Positions 12,013 through 24,719 of a stretch of 64,000 nucleotides of DNA are shown in pieces. The notes under the pieces were generated by a model. It was not told the origin of the DNA. It ran no database searches and saw only the letters and a program-made list of their open reading frames with translations. Position numbers and translations under genes: made by a program. This stretch comes from Zingiber officinale. Its lineage: Eukaryota; Streptophyta; Magnoliopsida; Zingiberales; Zingiberaceae. How positions within the stretch are numbered: the first letter of the stretch is position 1; each line of letters opens with the position of its first letter. The DNA lies in the NCBI RefSeq assembly GCF_018446385.1, contig NC_055990.1, positions 22,687,558 to 22,751,557 of the forward strand. The letters run 5' to 3'.

Positions 12013-13977
12013 CTAGCCATCCATGTGAATGATGCACCGGAGACTCTCACCTTTAAGCATGTACTCGAAAGCCTTGTTGATTTCAGAGAAAGGCACGCTG
12101 TGCGTGATGAACTTCTCCAATTCAAGCTCCTACGGCATATCAAAAACCAATTCAGTTTGTATTGGTAATGTAGCTCAGATCATATTATCTGAAGCTTTAA
12201 GAACTCATTCGTTTACCTTGTTCATATACTTCTCAACGACTCCGGGAATATCAGTGCGTGGCTTGTAGTTGCCAAAGAAGGTTCCTTTTAGGGTTCTTTC
12301 ATTCAGGAAGTTGACAGGGTGTGTTTTGAACACAGCATCTTTGTGAGGGACCCCAACAAGCACAGCAACACCCCAGCCCTGAGTTCACAATGCTATGAGT
12401 ATAGTACTAAACTTTGCCAGTGGAGGAATTATGCACAAGGTAGTTATACGAAGCAACTGGTTAATGGAGCAAAAAAAAATACCTACATCATGAACACATT
12501 CAAATGCAGATATCATGGCGTTTATATTGCCAGTGCATTCGATGCTCCGATCAACTCCACCATTTGTCATTTCAGCTATTACCTGAGTAATCAGTACAAA
12601 TGTGTGGCATTGTTGCATTCATCTCTCAGTCATAAGATCAAGAATCAAAATAAAATCACAGAAACAAACCTCTTGAACAGGTCTATCATAATCTGCCGGG
12701 TTCACAAACTCAGTCACCCCAAACTTCTTAGCTAATGGCAACGCGAGTTAGAACAAACTGATCAGCGAACAGCTGAATGCAAAGAGAGTAATCTGAATAA
12801 GAGTTACTGAAACTATCTCACCTTGCTCAAATCTGTTAGGGTTAAGGTCAACACCAATTATTCTTGATGCCCCTGAGACTCTTGCTCCTTCAGCAGCCTA
12901 ATCACATGGAAGTGCACTTGGATATTCAGAAACTAATATAGAAGTTTTCCATGAATCATATGACAATGTACTCAAAGTTCAGATAACAGGAAGGCATAAC
13001 ACTCACAGCGAGGCCTACAGCTCCAAGGCCAAAGATGGCCACGGTTGCACCTTTTGGTGGTTTTGCTACATTAACAGTAGCACCAAAACCTAAAGAAATG
13101 AACAACAAAGATAAAAGGCCTCCAAGTGTTGTTACCAATATTACATTATATTGTTTCACTGGAAATTTCATCACTCACCTGTTGATAGACCACAGCTTAC
13201 AACACACACTTTATCAAGGGGAGCCAAGGGGTTGATTTTGGCAAGGCAGCCCACATGGATCACTGTGTACTCGCTGAAAGTGGAGGTTCCTAAGAAATGG
13301 TAAATGGGTTTTCCATTGATGGAGAACCTTGATTGCCCATCACTTAGCATCACCCCTCTGTCAGTATTTATTCTGAGGAGATCACACATGTTGCTCTCTG
13401 CGGACTTACAGTGAGCACATTCTTTGCATTCACCCGTGAATACAGGGAGGACATGATCTCCCGGAGCGAGATCCGTCACGCCCTCTCCCACACTCTCAAC
13501 GATTCTGAGAGCACAAAAGAACACGATGGAAATGAAATCAACCAGAGCATAAATGGGGGAAAAAATTGCATCTTCAATTTATCTAGGGCAAGAGAAACCA
13601 TACCCTCCCGCTTCGTGACCAAAGATGCGAGGAAACACCGGTTTTTGGCCCTGCAAAAGCATTGCAAAAGAGTACTCCTCTATCGACAAATCGATCGATT
13701 CAAGCAAAATCGGACAGATGAGGGTACCTTAGCTTCCCAGAAGTAGACATCGGTGTGGCAAAGAGAGGTGTACAGTATCCTAACTCGGACCTCCATCGCT
13801 CTGGGCGGTGCCACCTCCACCTCTTCGATCACCAACGGCTCCCCAGCCTCCCAAGCCACCGCCGCTGAACACATCGAGATTCCCACCATCAAATCAAATC
13901 TTTGAGATTAAAATCAAGGAAACGAAGACTAAGCACAAACCTCTGCATTTGATGACCTGGCCAGCAGTGCTCGACAT
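12013..13977 (-). CDS. ADH1: Alcohol dehydrogenase 1 (class P), right tandem copy
   Basis: Same enzyme as the left copy. Exons: 13941-13977, 13728-13864, 13604-13650, 13179-13504, 13007-13089, 12822-12897, 12670-12731, 12487-12582, 12217-12378, 12013-12129; they sum to 380 residues, the standard ADH1 length, ending RCIIHMDG then TAG. All catalytic and structural zinc ligands and the GLGAVG nucleotide-binding motif are intact, and all introns are GT-AG. I counted only about eight amino-acid differences from the left copy over the shared 380 residues (for example PRAM for PKAM, GQKP for GQNP, AKPPKG for AKTPKG, HSVP for HSLP). This suggests a fairly recent duplication, or gene conversion of the gene while its flanks diverged. 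It is the more conventional of the two genes. Confidence 0.96.
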
Positions 13978-14037
13978 CTCTTCCTCGTGAGATTGCAAAG
14001 ATCGATCGATGGAGAGACGAGCAAGCAGCTGGTGGAG

Positions 14038-14045
14038 TATTTGTA
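14038..14045 (-). promoter_or_regulatory. Possible TATA box of right ADH1 copy
   Basis: The same TACAAATA motif as in the left copy, about 61 bases upstream of the ATG at 13977. The distance is shorter because the left copy carries an extra 24-base segment in its leader, bounded by CTCTTC repeats. Confidence 0.35.
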
Positions 14046-14178
14046 GCCAACTCCATGCTTCGCGTAGCGTCACGGGCGGCCGCCTTCCATCTCAGTCGCA
14101 TACCGTCGGCGAGAGCAGTCCCTTGTTTTCGACTTTCAGGACTCCGAAACCAGAAGCCGGTTGCCGGAATCGAGCCGT

Positions 14179-14340
14179 AGGGACGTTTGGTTTAGGGAAT
14201 AAGGGTGTGATTCACGTATGATTGCCATATCTGGATTATAATAATGAATGGGAATATAAATAAAGGAATGCATATTTATAATTGGGTAATGGCTTATTCA
14301 GTACCCACAATCAGTTATTATTTTATTTTTAGCAGTTAAA
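14179..14340. mobile_element. Degraded Harbinger-type MITE remnant
   Basis: GGGACGTTTGGTTTAGGGAATAAGG followed by AATGGGAATATAAATAAAGGAATG closely resembles the left end of the complete MITE at 39851. No right inverted repeat is evident, and the sequence fades into A/T-rich DNA. A weaker relic lies at the equivalent place in the left copy (about 9070-9140). Confidence 0.45.
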
Positions 14341-14640
14341 ATTTTCTCTTAAAAAATTGTGAAAGGTAATATTTATTTCAATTATAATGTTATGATAATG
14401 ATTAAAAATAAAAATTAATTTTTTAAAATTATAATATGATTAAAAAGGAAAAAAAAACAATAAATAAATTAATAATAGAAGATGTAAATACATAAATAAA
14501 TTAAAATTAAAATTAAAATGCTGATAATTTGCAGGTGATATTTATGTTATTTTAAAAATAGAGAAATTATTTTTTAATATATTTTTAATGTATTAACGAA
14601 TAAGAAAAATGACTTATTCATTAAAAAAAAATTAAAATGA

Positions 14641-15187
14641 TTTGGTCTATAGAAATCTCAATGGTGAGAAGAAAACTTTTTATTTTATTTTTAAAATTTA
14701 CCAAGTGTTTTGAAAAATTCTTATTGATTAATATTTATATCCAAAGAATTTTAAAAAAAATTCATAAAATTTTATGAAAATTTTGGATACAAAAGATACC
14801 ACATACTTTTTAAAACTCTATAAAAATTTAATTTAAATATCATTTTATTTCTATAAAATTTATAAAAGTAATAAATTAGACTTTTAAAAACTATAAAATT
14901 TATTTAAAGTAATTAAAAATTCAGAATTAAATATTATATTTAAATACAGGAACAAAATGCCAGGAATACAAAACAATTTATCAAACGTATTAAACGGGGA
15001 TATATTTTTTATTTTATTTTTTCCCACTTCACCGTTCACGTACGATTGTGTTTTATTAAATGGGGATAACTTTTTTATTTTTATTTTTGCCCACTTCACA
15101 TACGATTATTGGGAGAGAGATAAAAAAAAATTTGAAGTCTTAACAAAATATCATTTATTCTAATTCCCAATATTAATTTAAAAACTC
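14641..15187. other. AT-rich spacer with an imperfect short duplication
   Basis: No gene seen. Around 14995-15110 the phrase ATTAAACGGGGATA-TTTTTTATTTT is repeated imperfectly about 60 bases later, each followed by CCCACTTCAC and ACGATT. This is the 3' flank of the GUX gene. Confidence 0.55.
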
Positions 15188-17462
15188 CTATTTTCCGGTC
15201 GCAATCGCCGTCGAATTCTCACCGGACCAGTTCGGGTCGCCCCAATGCCGCAGCATGCTTTCCCAGTTGCAGAACTCCTCGGCGCAAGTTCGCAGGCGCG
15301 GGTCACGTATCTTCCGCCTCCAGTGCCCGTCGGAGAAATTTGCCCTCTTGGCCTGCCTTCGATCCCACTCCAACCCCGCCTTCTGCTTCGTGGTCAGCAG
15401 GCAGTGGCTCCGCAGGCGCTTCGGCATCGACTCCTGCATCCTCCACCAAGTCGCGTGCGCAGCGTCGCTCGCGAACTCCCGCATCGCGTCCACGTTCCAG
15501 TTGCAGTCGTAGTCGCGGAAGCACAGCCATGGCTTTACCCCCAGGAAGTGCAGCACGTAGAGGACGGGCGGGTCGGCGGCGAACAAGCGAGTCTTGGCCG
15601 CCTTCATCCCCTCCTCGTCGCCGACCCAGAAGTGCTTCAGGAAGTTCATCTGCCTCGGAATGCGGTGCCACCAGGTGAAGATCTCGTTCAAGTAGCCCTG
15701 GTCCCCTCCGTTGTACGACTCGATCTCATCGATGTGGTCCATCAGCAACCGGTACGTGCAGTTCGACGGCTCCACGACCATCACCCCCGAGTTGAAGTAC
15801 GCGCCGTCGTTGCCCGTCGCGGCGATCTCCGGCATAGTGAACAAGAAGTCAATGTTTCGCAGGACGAGCAGGTCGGCGTCGATGAAGATGAGCTTGTCGT
15901 AGTCCGTGAGCTGCCACAGCCGGAACTTGCTGTAGTTCCACTCGTTGTAAGCATCCCGCTCGGCCTTCGGGTTCCTGATCCTGGTGACGGTCTTGATCTT
16001 CCATCCCGCAGCTGCAAGCCCACTTCTGTGGTGGTCGCCGACCGTTTCATCGACGAGGATCACCAGGTCTCTCTTTGATCCGGACAAGCGAATGCTTCTG
16101 GCAGCTGCAATGGCGCCGCAGACGTAAACGTCGGCGGAGTGGAGAATGGTGGCGTATGCTTCCCGGCGAGGAGTTTCTGACCGCGGCCTCCCCCTTGCTT
16201 CGACGGGGAGGGCGAGCTCGCACGAGCCGACAGGAAGCTGCAGCTTCTCCTGCAGCGATCTCAAATCCGGCTTGTACAGCCACGCATCGCCTTCCCGCCG
16301 CACGAGATTCTTGCACGCGAAGAGATTTGGGATCGGAAACCAGCTCGACACAAACAGAACGTGGAGCGCAGTCGGACTTCGCCGGGAATTACCTGCGGCG
16401 ACTTCAGCGGCGGCCAGCTGCAAGTGCAACCGAGCGACGTCTCTCGGCCAGCTCCTCCCTGGAAGCTTGACCGCGACGAGGTCAAAGCAGGAACCTTCCG
16501 GGAACCTGGGAGAAGGAAGTTTGGGACAGGAAGGCACTTCCGATTCTTCCTCCTCGTCGATCCATTCAGGGTAAAGGGCATCCCACGTAACGTCGCTCGC
16601 TGCATAATCGAGCTGTATGACCGAGAATCCAGCGCGCGGGAAGTGCCGATGCCACTGGTTGATCTCAGAGACGTCGAAGTTCAGGAGGCCAATCTTCAGA
16701 TTCTCCTCTTCAGTATTCAAGTTTTTGATGCATTTCAGAAGCTGCGCCCAGTCGACGACCGAGCTCGATACGTAACGGGGATCAGGTTTGGCTTTGTCCC
16801 AAATCCATCCGACGTCGATGAACCTCGAAGCGGTGCGCAATCGATGCTCATTCCGGTGAGCTACAGGGCAGTGGAGGATCGTTAAGACGGTGCCGCCGAT
16901 GATGATCGATAGGACGAGTTGTATGGAACAGGGCCTTAACACCAGTGGTTTGTCAGCTTGTTTGAAGTCACTGCTCCTCTGGGGCCCTCTTTTGTTGGCA
17001 GAGCCATTAGATCTGCACGGGAAAATAGCTGATAAGATCGCAGTGAAACCACTGAATTAGATGGTCATTTACTTAGCAAGATCAAAACAAACTCGCAAAG
17101 ATGCAGAAAATCTGTGCAAGATGGTCCTGAAATCATGTGCCTCTGTCATGATTCCTTGGCTTTTCTGCTCGTAAAACAATAAGCTACGGTGGATCTGATG
17201 AACAGATCTTACAACTAATAGAGGGAAAACGAGCACAAAACTATGCATCGATCATCACCGTCATCCCTGCATTCTGAATTCTGAGAAGCATTTTTGTTGC
17301 ATTCCCACAGTCATGAAACAGAATGTAGACTGAATGGATATCGGAAATGCAAATGGGGGAGTTGAAGAAGATAGAGTGGACAACTACTTACGGGTTTCCG
17401 GCGGACCGATGCCGGGCCTCGACCGGGCTGCCTCCGGCGTCTCCTCCTTTGACCCCTCTCAT
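15188..17462 (-). CDS. GUX: GUX/PGSIP-type glucuronosyltransferase (GT8, glycogenin-like)
   Basis: Golgi type II membrane enzyme that adds glucuronic acid to the xylan backbone of cell walls (role known for the GUX family; exact paralogue not determined). Two exons: 17392-17462 (MRGVKGGDAGG...) and 15188-17012, joined in frame with a GT-AG intron to give 631 residues. A short cytosolic tail is followed by one membrane segment (LVLSIIIGGTVLTIL), then a stem and a GT8 catalytic domain with the DxD metal/nucleotide-sugar motif in FIDADLLVL, then NGGDQGYLNE and HFLGVKPW. The gene is GC-rich in a poor AT background, which opens long meaningless frames on the other strand. Splicing is inferred from the junction CC|ATCTAATGGC restoring codons upstream of VLRPCS. 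Minor doubt concerns the exact start only. Confidence 0.93.
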
Positions 17463-19540
17463 TTTGCTTAGGGAGGAATAACCAGACGACAATGCTGTTG
17501 TATTCAGCTCTCTAGCTGTGCAAGAAAGCGATTGAAAAAAATCTTATCTTGGAGGGGAAGGTGAAGAAACCTACCCGCGTAAGGAGAAAGGCGGCCGCGC
17601 GAAGAAGGATCCTCGAGGAAACGGCCAAGATCCGAGGAGAAAAGAAGCGAATAAAGAATGGAGATGGTGAACTAATAAAGCGGCTAGAGCAAACGATGGA
17701 TGATGAGCAAAAAGGAAGGATTTTTAAAAGCTTAAGCGAGATTAATGAATCAAAGCATGGAATTGCGACCTGTGATTGTTCCTCCCCTGAAATCTTGGGA
17801 GCCCAAAGTAGCTTGCAGCTTCCAACGATATCAATTTTTTTCTGCCCCCTTTCTCTCTTCCTCTCTCTCTCTCATGAGAAATAAAGGAACCTGCTAATGA
17901 AAACTGAAAAGGAGCTTAGTAGTTCCTTCTCCGCCGCCATGGGAGTGGGTGAAGGAGGCGTTGAGAGTTCAAATCTGCACTCAATGAACATCCTTCCTTC
18001 TTTCTTCAAGCTTCAGATCAACTCCACCACGCACAAAAAAATATCATCTTTGCTCTGGGCTTTGTTTAAAGATTCAATTTTTAAGGTCGGGATCAAAGAT
18101 CGTTGCAGTTGAAGCAGACATTCTGCATAGATGTAGATACTTTGGTTCAGTCAATAGATTTGGAGACACAGGGCAGGGAGATGAGACTGGGAACCTCATC
18201 AATGGTTTCATTGGTTACGGTGCAGCATCAAACTGCAGCAGTCTGATCAATTTAGCTATTTTGGGTTGGCAGACACTAAAAGATTAATTAATTGCTCCTT
18301 TTATCTGTTGGATTTTTTTTATGTTCTTTCATAATACTTTTTTTTATATAAAGGATGATTCGTTCGTCTCCAAATATCCCTAGATTAACACCAAGAAAAT
18401 AAACTACATATAATTACTAACTATCAATATAAATGGCGAGATATGGGGAAGAGTAATACTCCTTCAGATCTTATTATAAGTATCGGTTTACCAATTACCA
18501 TTGCATTATATAAGAATTTGTTGAAATGTTGTTAGAATTTTACTAAAGAGACATTGGAGTGCAGCCTGCGAGTTAGTAAAATGTCTCCCAGAATTTTGTA
18601 TCTTACCGTGTGATCTGTTATATACTCTTCCGTATTGGTATGAATTAGTGGGGGCGTTGAAAATAAACGAATCGACTTTTTGCCACATGTTATACTCATC
18701 AGCCGTCTCATACATTCGGAGATAAATTATAAGGGCGTTTGACCTAACAAGGGGACTTTTGCATGAAAAAAATTAGACACACAATAAAATATTTTTACAT
18801 CAGAATTAACCTCCTATTCAAGTAAATATTTATATACGTACCAATGCCAATCTGCTCGAGTATTTGATAAAAGCTATTGATTCATAATCTCATTGCATTA
18901 ACAATAAAAAATTCTATCAAATATATTGCGTATGGTTTTATTTAATGTGTTGTTTTTTCAAGAATTAAAAAGGCTCTTATTTTTATGATTCTCATACTGG
19001 ACTGATTACACTCGGGACATTGGAATGAATCCAGACGTCTAAATTCTTCTCTTAAGTTTTCTTTTTATTATTTTTTATTTTGGGATATATTATATGTAAT
19101 TTAGGACTTAAGATAATAATGAATTTGAGTGAATAAGATTTTTCCTTTAGGTTCATGTTTCCCTTTTGGATTATAATGTTTAAAATTAAAAATTTTAGAT
19201 CAAGTTTTTCTTTTGGGTTATAGTGTTCAAGATTAAAAATTTTAAATGCTTACGAATATATTATATGTATTTAAAATTTAAGATTTTAAAATTTAGACGT
19301 TGGGTTTAAAATCATAATGGCCCGGTTTAACCTAATAAAATTTTTCTCTATGGTTCAGCCATCCCTATTAGGTTATAGTGTTCAAGATAAATAATTTTAG
19401 GTGCTCACGGGGTATAATATATGTATTTGGGATGTTTTAAGTAATTTATGATTTTTAAAAAATAAAAAAAAAGTCAGGCACTGAATCAAATCTAGGCATC
19501 CTGATTAAAAATTTTTAAAAAATAATAAAAAAATGAATCG
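17463..19540. other. GUX 5' flank and AT-rich spacer
   Basis: The first 450 bases are the probable leader and promoter of GUX; the opposite-strand frame at 17549-17884 (Lys/Arg-rich) has no recognised family. Around 18345-18450 there is a short dispersed repeat with GATTCGTTCGTCTC...ATTACTAACTATC that recurs near 30435-30545. From 19080 to 19420 a degenerate 60-70 base unit (GGTTATAGTGTTCAAGAT-AAAATTTTA) is repeated about four times. No gene seen. Confidence 0.5.
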
Positions 19541-20815
19541 ATGTGCCTGATTAATTCCAAGTGCCTCGAAAAATTTGTTGCGGATCATTCCGTAGTGAAC
19601 GATCCGCAGCGTATCTTTTCACTATATATATTGATGCGGATGTATTTGGTGGCTAAGGAAATTAGGAAGAAAGAAGAGGGCATCTTGGTCAATTCCCTAT
19701 TAAGACTTTTAGAGAGGGGGGGGGGGGGGCCGATGCCGACACCAATCGATGATGTTAATGTCGCCTCCGTCACTCCTCAAGCGCACTGTCGCTCTCTGAC
19801 CTTCACCACCGATCATGCATGCTGTCGTAGGGGGTTTTCTTTCCTCGAGCTCACGCACGCCGCCTCCCCTCATACCAGTAGCCTTATCGCCTCCGGCCAA
19901 CGCCATTGACGCCTCCGACCATCTTCGGCCACCTCACCATCGTTGCTGCGAGCTAGGCCGCAGCCACACACACCGCGTCGCGCCACCCGCTTCTCACGCG
20001 GCTAGCGCCGCCTACTCCCAGCGCCAGCACTGCCTACCCTTTCCACTCCGATGCCACCGACTCCCCCTCGTCGTCGCCAGCGATCACCGCTGCCTCCGCG
20101 CCACCTCCAGTAGTCGTTGCCACCCTCTGACGCCACCTCCAGCAGCTAGCACCTACGTCCAGCGGCCAAAGCTGCCCAATGCACGTTGTCATCCTTCGAT
20201 CCGCGCTGACACATGCTTTCAGCGTCGATCCAACCCCTAATCCGCATTAGCACCCACTTTTGATGTGATCCAACCTCTTCCAAGTCATCCTGGCATGCAC
20301 CTCGCTATTGTGTTCCAGCCTTCGAGCCGAGGCTATGTTCCAGTCTTGGCGCCGTCTGACCTGTGTGCCATGTTCTGGTTTGTGTGCCATTGTTATATAT
20401 CGGCATGTGTGTCGCCTTCCAAATTTAGGTCGTGTCTCGTTCCGTGTCGTCAAATCTATCTCCTCATTCGATTTACATTTATCTACGCTTCCGGGTCACA
20501 ACGACTCGATCAACGTCATGACCAACTCACCGATCTACTAGAGAGTGCTCCTGGGCCAGGGTATGTTTTCCATACTTATTCTCTATGCATCTTATTATTC
20601 TACTATTATTCGACTCCTTATATATTTGAGACGTGCCTCGAGCATCGGGGTACCAGAGACCGAGACAACCGATTGTTATCTATAGGTAATGTTTACCAGA
20701 GGTCTTCTGATGAGTTGATCAACTCAAATGACAGCTCAACCCCTCCCCTTTTCCCTTTGGGTCGTAATGATTGAGCCAACATTCTAGTCACATCATTCCG
20801 ATCATTCCGTCTTCA
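19541..20815. repeat. Unclassified GC-rich repetitive segment
   Basis: A compositionally distinct block inside AT-rich DNA, with a G11 run at 19719 and Pro/Ser/Arg-rich open frames typical of low-complexity translation. I recognise no protein domain. Its sharp change in base composition and a TATATA tract at its end suggest inserted repetitive DNA, perhaps a non-autonomous element, but no terminal repeats were found. Confidence 0.35.
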
Positions 20816-20844
20816 GAGAAGATATATATATATATATATATATC

Positions 20845-21000
20845 CTCACAGGTACGAGTGTACAAAAGCACTCCTAGGTGTCCCGATTCTCAAAATTGAA
20901 TCAGAGCACCCAAGAATATTTTCTCACAAGTCCGAGTGTACGGAAGCACTCCTAGGCATCCCAATTCTCAAAATTGAATCGGAGCACTCAAAAATACTTT
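20845..21000. repeat. Direct duplication of a 78-base unit
   Basis: Unit one is 20845-20922 and unit two 20923-21000, both starting CTCACA and containing GAGTGTAC--AAGCACTCCTAGG and ATTCTCAAAATTGAATC. They differ by about ten substitutions, so the duplication is not very recent. Confidence 0.8.
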
Positions 21001-21446
21001 TGAACATCTGGACATATGAGGATCACCCATGATTATATAGAGTAAGGGTAAGAATGTGCATATAATATATATATAATTATTTTAATATTGATTGACAAGT
21101 TTAAGTTGGAATTATTGTAATACTTTTGACTCAAATTAATATAATTTAAACTAATTTTGATAAAAAAAAAAAGTTATTAAAATTGAAGTAGCTTTAAGTC
21201 AAAAACTTATTGTAATTTAAAATTGACCAAAGTTGCTTGGAGTAATTTTGATAAAAAAAATTACTGTCAGTAATTTTAACCGAAGCTATTATAATATTGA
21301 GTAATTTTATCTAACATTAGTTTTAAATTGCTAAATCATCATTTGAATGACATACTTTTAGATGAAAATTAGAATATGTTTTTTCCTTTTTTTTTAAAAA
21401 AAAAAAAGGTGATACTAAATAAAAGACTTTTCCTTTTTTTTTACCC

Positions 21447-21490
<44 letters not shown>
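21447..21490. repeat. (ATT)n microsatellite
   Basis: About fourteen perfect TTA/ATT units at the left edge of the CACTA subterminal region. Confidence 0.95.
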
Positions 21491-21493
<3 letters not shown>

Positions 21494-21883
21494 AATTCCA
21501 TCTCTAATTAAAAAAAAAACTATATTTCCATCTTTATTTTAGTCGTTTATCATAACAAAATGATTTAATTAGTAAATATTAGTGATGAAAATAAATTATC
21601 CGTCTCTAAATAGAGATGTATATTTTAATTCCGTCTCTAACTAGAGATGGAATATTTGTTTCATCTCTAATTAGTGACGAAACTACCAATCCGTTGCTAA
21701 CATCGTGATTTAGGGCATAGGATCACATTTTCTCGGCCTTTCCAGCGTGTCCGTGAAATCGAGCCTCCGACGACCGTCTCCTCCGAGGTCCTCTCTTCTA
21801 GCGACCTTCCCATCTCCGACATCCATCTCCTCCGGTGTCCTCTCCTCCAGTGACCTTCCCACCTATCAGTATGATCTTCTCTT

Positions 21884-24305
21884 TGTTAGAGTGTATACTA
21901 AAAGCCTAGCTTTTTGTAAACATTTATTTTATAATAAAGAATTACATTGGTCAAATGTCTACATTTATAAGCTAAGTGTAGTTGTTCGATTAATTTATAT
22001 TGTAAATAACATGGTGTATGGTGTCACACACAGAAGATCATGTTATCAGTTCTTTATAAATTATAAACAGTTGCTCACGACTAAGATGGATAAGAACAAA
22101 CCATTAGAATAGTCGTAGTGTAATTTGGTAATAGTTTATCTTGACTATAAAATTACACTAGTACACTCTGAGTGTATTGAGCAGGACCATTTAAGGAAAG
22201 TTCTTTTTATACTGACTGAATAAAAGAACAAGGCCTTTTGATATTATGGAAGTGTGCTCTTAATCTGGATATAATAACAAACACATATATCTAGTATTTA
22301 TTTCCTTGACTTATCAATGGGTGAGATTTAGTTTGATAAATCAAGAGGCCCGATAAGTTGGGAAATGATATTATTTATAGTGTGTGTTGTTGATTATAGA
22401 AGATAACTGTGTCCTAGTAATCTAGGTTGATAATGTCCCCAAGAGGAGCTCATAAGGATTGCTATGTAAACCCTGCAGGTGGACTAAGTCCGACATGACA
22501 ATAAGGTTGAGTGGTACTACTCTTGGAGCTAGATATTAATTAAGTAAGTTGTTAGTAACTCATTTAATTAGTGGACATTTGATATCTTAAACACAGGGAG
22601 ATTAACACACTCATGATAAGAAGGAGTCCAAAATGTAATTTGGGATTGGTGCGGTAGTTCAATAATAAGTATTTAGTGGTATGAATTATTATTGATGAAA
22701 TTAAATTGGGTGTTCGGGGAGAACACGGGAAGCTTAATTTCATCGGGAGACCAAAATCAATTTCTCCTCTCGGTCCCTATCGTAGCCTCTTATTTATAAA
22801 GTATGATGCCCACCTATACCCACCTTTCTACCCAACCATAGGTGGCCGACCAAGCAAGCTTGGGCTGGCCAAGCCAAAGGTTGAGCCAAGTAAAGGTGGT
22901 CGCCCCTAGCTTAGAGCCCAAGCTTAGTGTGGCCGACCATATAAAAATAAAAGAGATTTTATTTAAAATCTTTCCATACGTGAAAGCCATGATTTTAAAA
23001 GAGAGTTTAAAATTTAAAGTTTTTCTTTTATACCCTTCTACAAAAGATTAAGAGAAAGATTAGATATATTTTCTTATTTGTAGTTAAAAAGAAGATTTTA
23101 ATTTTAAAGAAAATATTCCTTTTTGGAAATCATCTACATGCTTTAAAAGAGAGATTTTAATTTATAAAATTTCCTTTTATAACCAACCATGAAAGGAAAA
23201 ATTATTAGAGAAATTTTTTATTTTAAAATTTTCGGAAACAAATAAGGAAGTTTTAATTTTGTGTTTAAAACTTGCCTTATTTGGAGCACATGAGGTGGCC
23301 AACCATGTAAAGGGTTAAAAGTAATTTTTAATTAAAATTTTCTTATTAACCAATGGCAAGGAGAATAAGGGAATTTTAACTATAATTAAATTTCCTTATA
23401 TGCCAAGATCAAGGAATATAAAAGAGGGGGTAGAGGTGCCTCACCTAAAAAAAAACATATCTTCTAGTATTCCCCTCCTCTCTTCCTTGATGTGGCCAGC
23501 CCTATTCTTCTCCTCTTCTCTTCTTCTTTAGTGGTCGGTGCATCCCTCTCATGGAGTTCTTGCTGGTGGTCGATTCTTGTTAGGAGAAGAATGAGAGAAA
23601 GGAGGTTTTGCTCTTGCATCCCTTGGAGCTTGAAGGTTGGTGGCCGAAACTTGCAAGAAGGAAGGAGTCTTGGTGGTTCTCATCACGATAGATCGTTGCC
23701 CACACAACATTCGAGATAAGAAGAGAAATACGATAGAAGATCAAGAGGTTGTTATTTACAAAAAAAGGTATAACTAGTAATTCTATTCCGCATCATACTA
23801 GTTTTTCCTTTGTAAGAATTTTGAAATACCAAATACAAGAGGCTAGTGATTCTAGGTTTCGAATTTGTGGTTCGAGTTTGTATTCTTTTCTTTTCTTTTT
23901 CGATCTTGTGATTCAATTGTTCTTATTGGTTAAACCTAGGGTTATTATAAGGAGATTGAATATTGAATTTCTTAAAAAGGCTTTGTCAAGGAAGTGGTGG
24001 ATGATCCCATAATCAAGAAGGCCTAGTGACTCGCCATGTTTAACCTGGAAGCCAATTTTAGAAATAAATATTTAATCAACTTTGTAACATGGGTGGACTT
24101 GGATTAATAATGTTAAGCATCGTTTGCGATCCAAGTCTAAACCTCTAAGAACAGATATGTTAAATTTGGAATCAATAATATTAAGTTCCGCTTGCGATTC
24201 CTAATTTAATTTCTAAAGAACACAATAGGTTGTTAGGAATAGTTCAGGACTTGTACAAAATTTTGTACAGGGGAACCGGTACGATATTCCGAGTATCAAC
24301 CAACA
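21884..24305 (+). mobile_element. Solo LTR, 2.4 kb, inserted in the CACTA element
   Basis: Begins TGTTAGAGTGTATACT, ends GTATCAACCAACA, and is flanked by the 5-bp target duplication CTCTT (21879-21883 and 24306-24310). Large LTRs opening TGTTAGAGTGTATAC are common in monocot Copia-type elements (recollection). No internal coding region is present, so the two LTRs of the parent element have recombined to one. It looks whole as a solo LTR. Confidence 0.85.
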
Positions 24306-24719
24306 CTCTTTCCCTCTCCTCCATTTTACTTATTAAACCTTAACGACGGGTGATCCTAGTCGGTTGCGACCTTGTGGCGACTTGGCTAGCCCCGATCTCG
24401 CGGCGGCGACCTCCACCGGCCCCGATCTCGCAACGAAGAACTTAGCTGGCCCCAAGGTTGCAATAGGGAGCTTGGCCGGCCCTGAGCTCGTGCCAGCGAC
24501 TCTAGCAGGCCTTGAGATCGTGGTAGCGAGCTTGGCCTGACTCAGGACTCATTGCCATGAGTTGACCAGCGCTGCCGCTGGATTAGCCATCCCTCTTGGC
24601 CACCCTTAAGCTCGTGGTCAGGAATTTGTTGCTTCTAGGTTGTAGAATTCTATCCTGGTTGATTTTAACCTAGTTTATCAAGTTATAGAATTTTAACTTA
24701 GTATAATAGATTAGAAAAA

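Larger units (their letters stand above)
10515..14640. repeat. Segmental tandem duplication, right copy
   Basis: Counterpart of 5140-9700, holding the second ADH1 gene and its flanks. It is somewhat shorter because AT-rich stretches of the left copy (for example the TATATA and microsatellite-like region near 6280-6430) are shortened or absent. The coding exons have the same lengths in both copies except the last. Confidence 0.85.

Noticed and set aside
15245-16885. Long open frames on the plus strand across the GUX gene
   Set aside because: They are antisense shadows of a GC-rich coding exon; the minus strand has clear GT8 motifs and these frames have none.
17549-17884. 111-residue Lys/Arg-rich protein upstream of GUX
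   Set aside because: Opposite strand of the probable GUX leader/promoter; no recognised family and no sign of splice structure.
19815-20240. 141-residue His/Pro-rich protein
   Set aside because: Low-complexity reading of a GC-rich repetitive block; no domain recognised.
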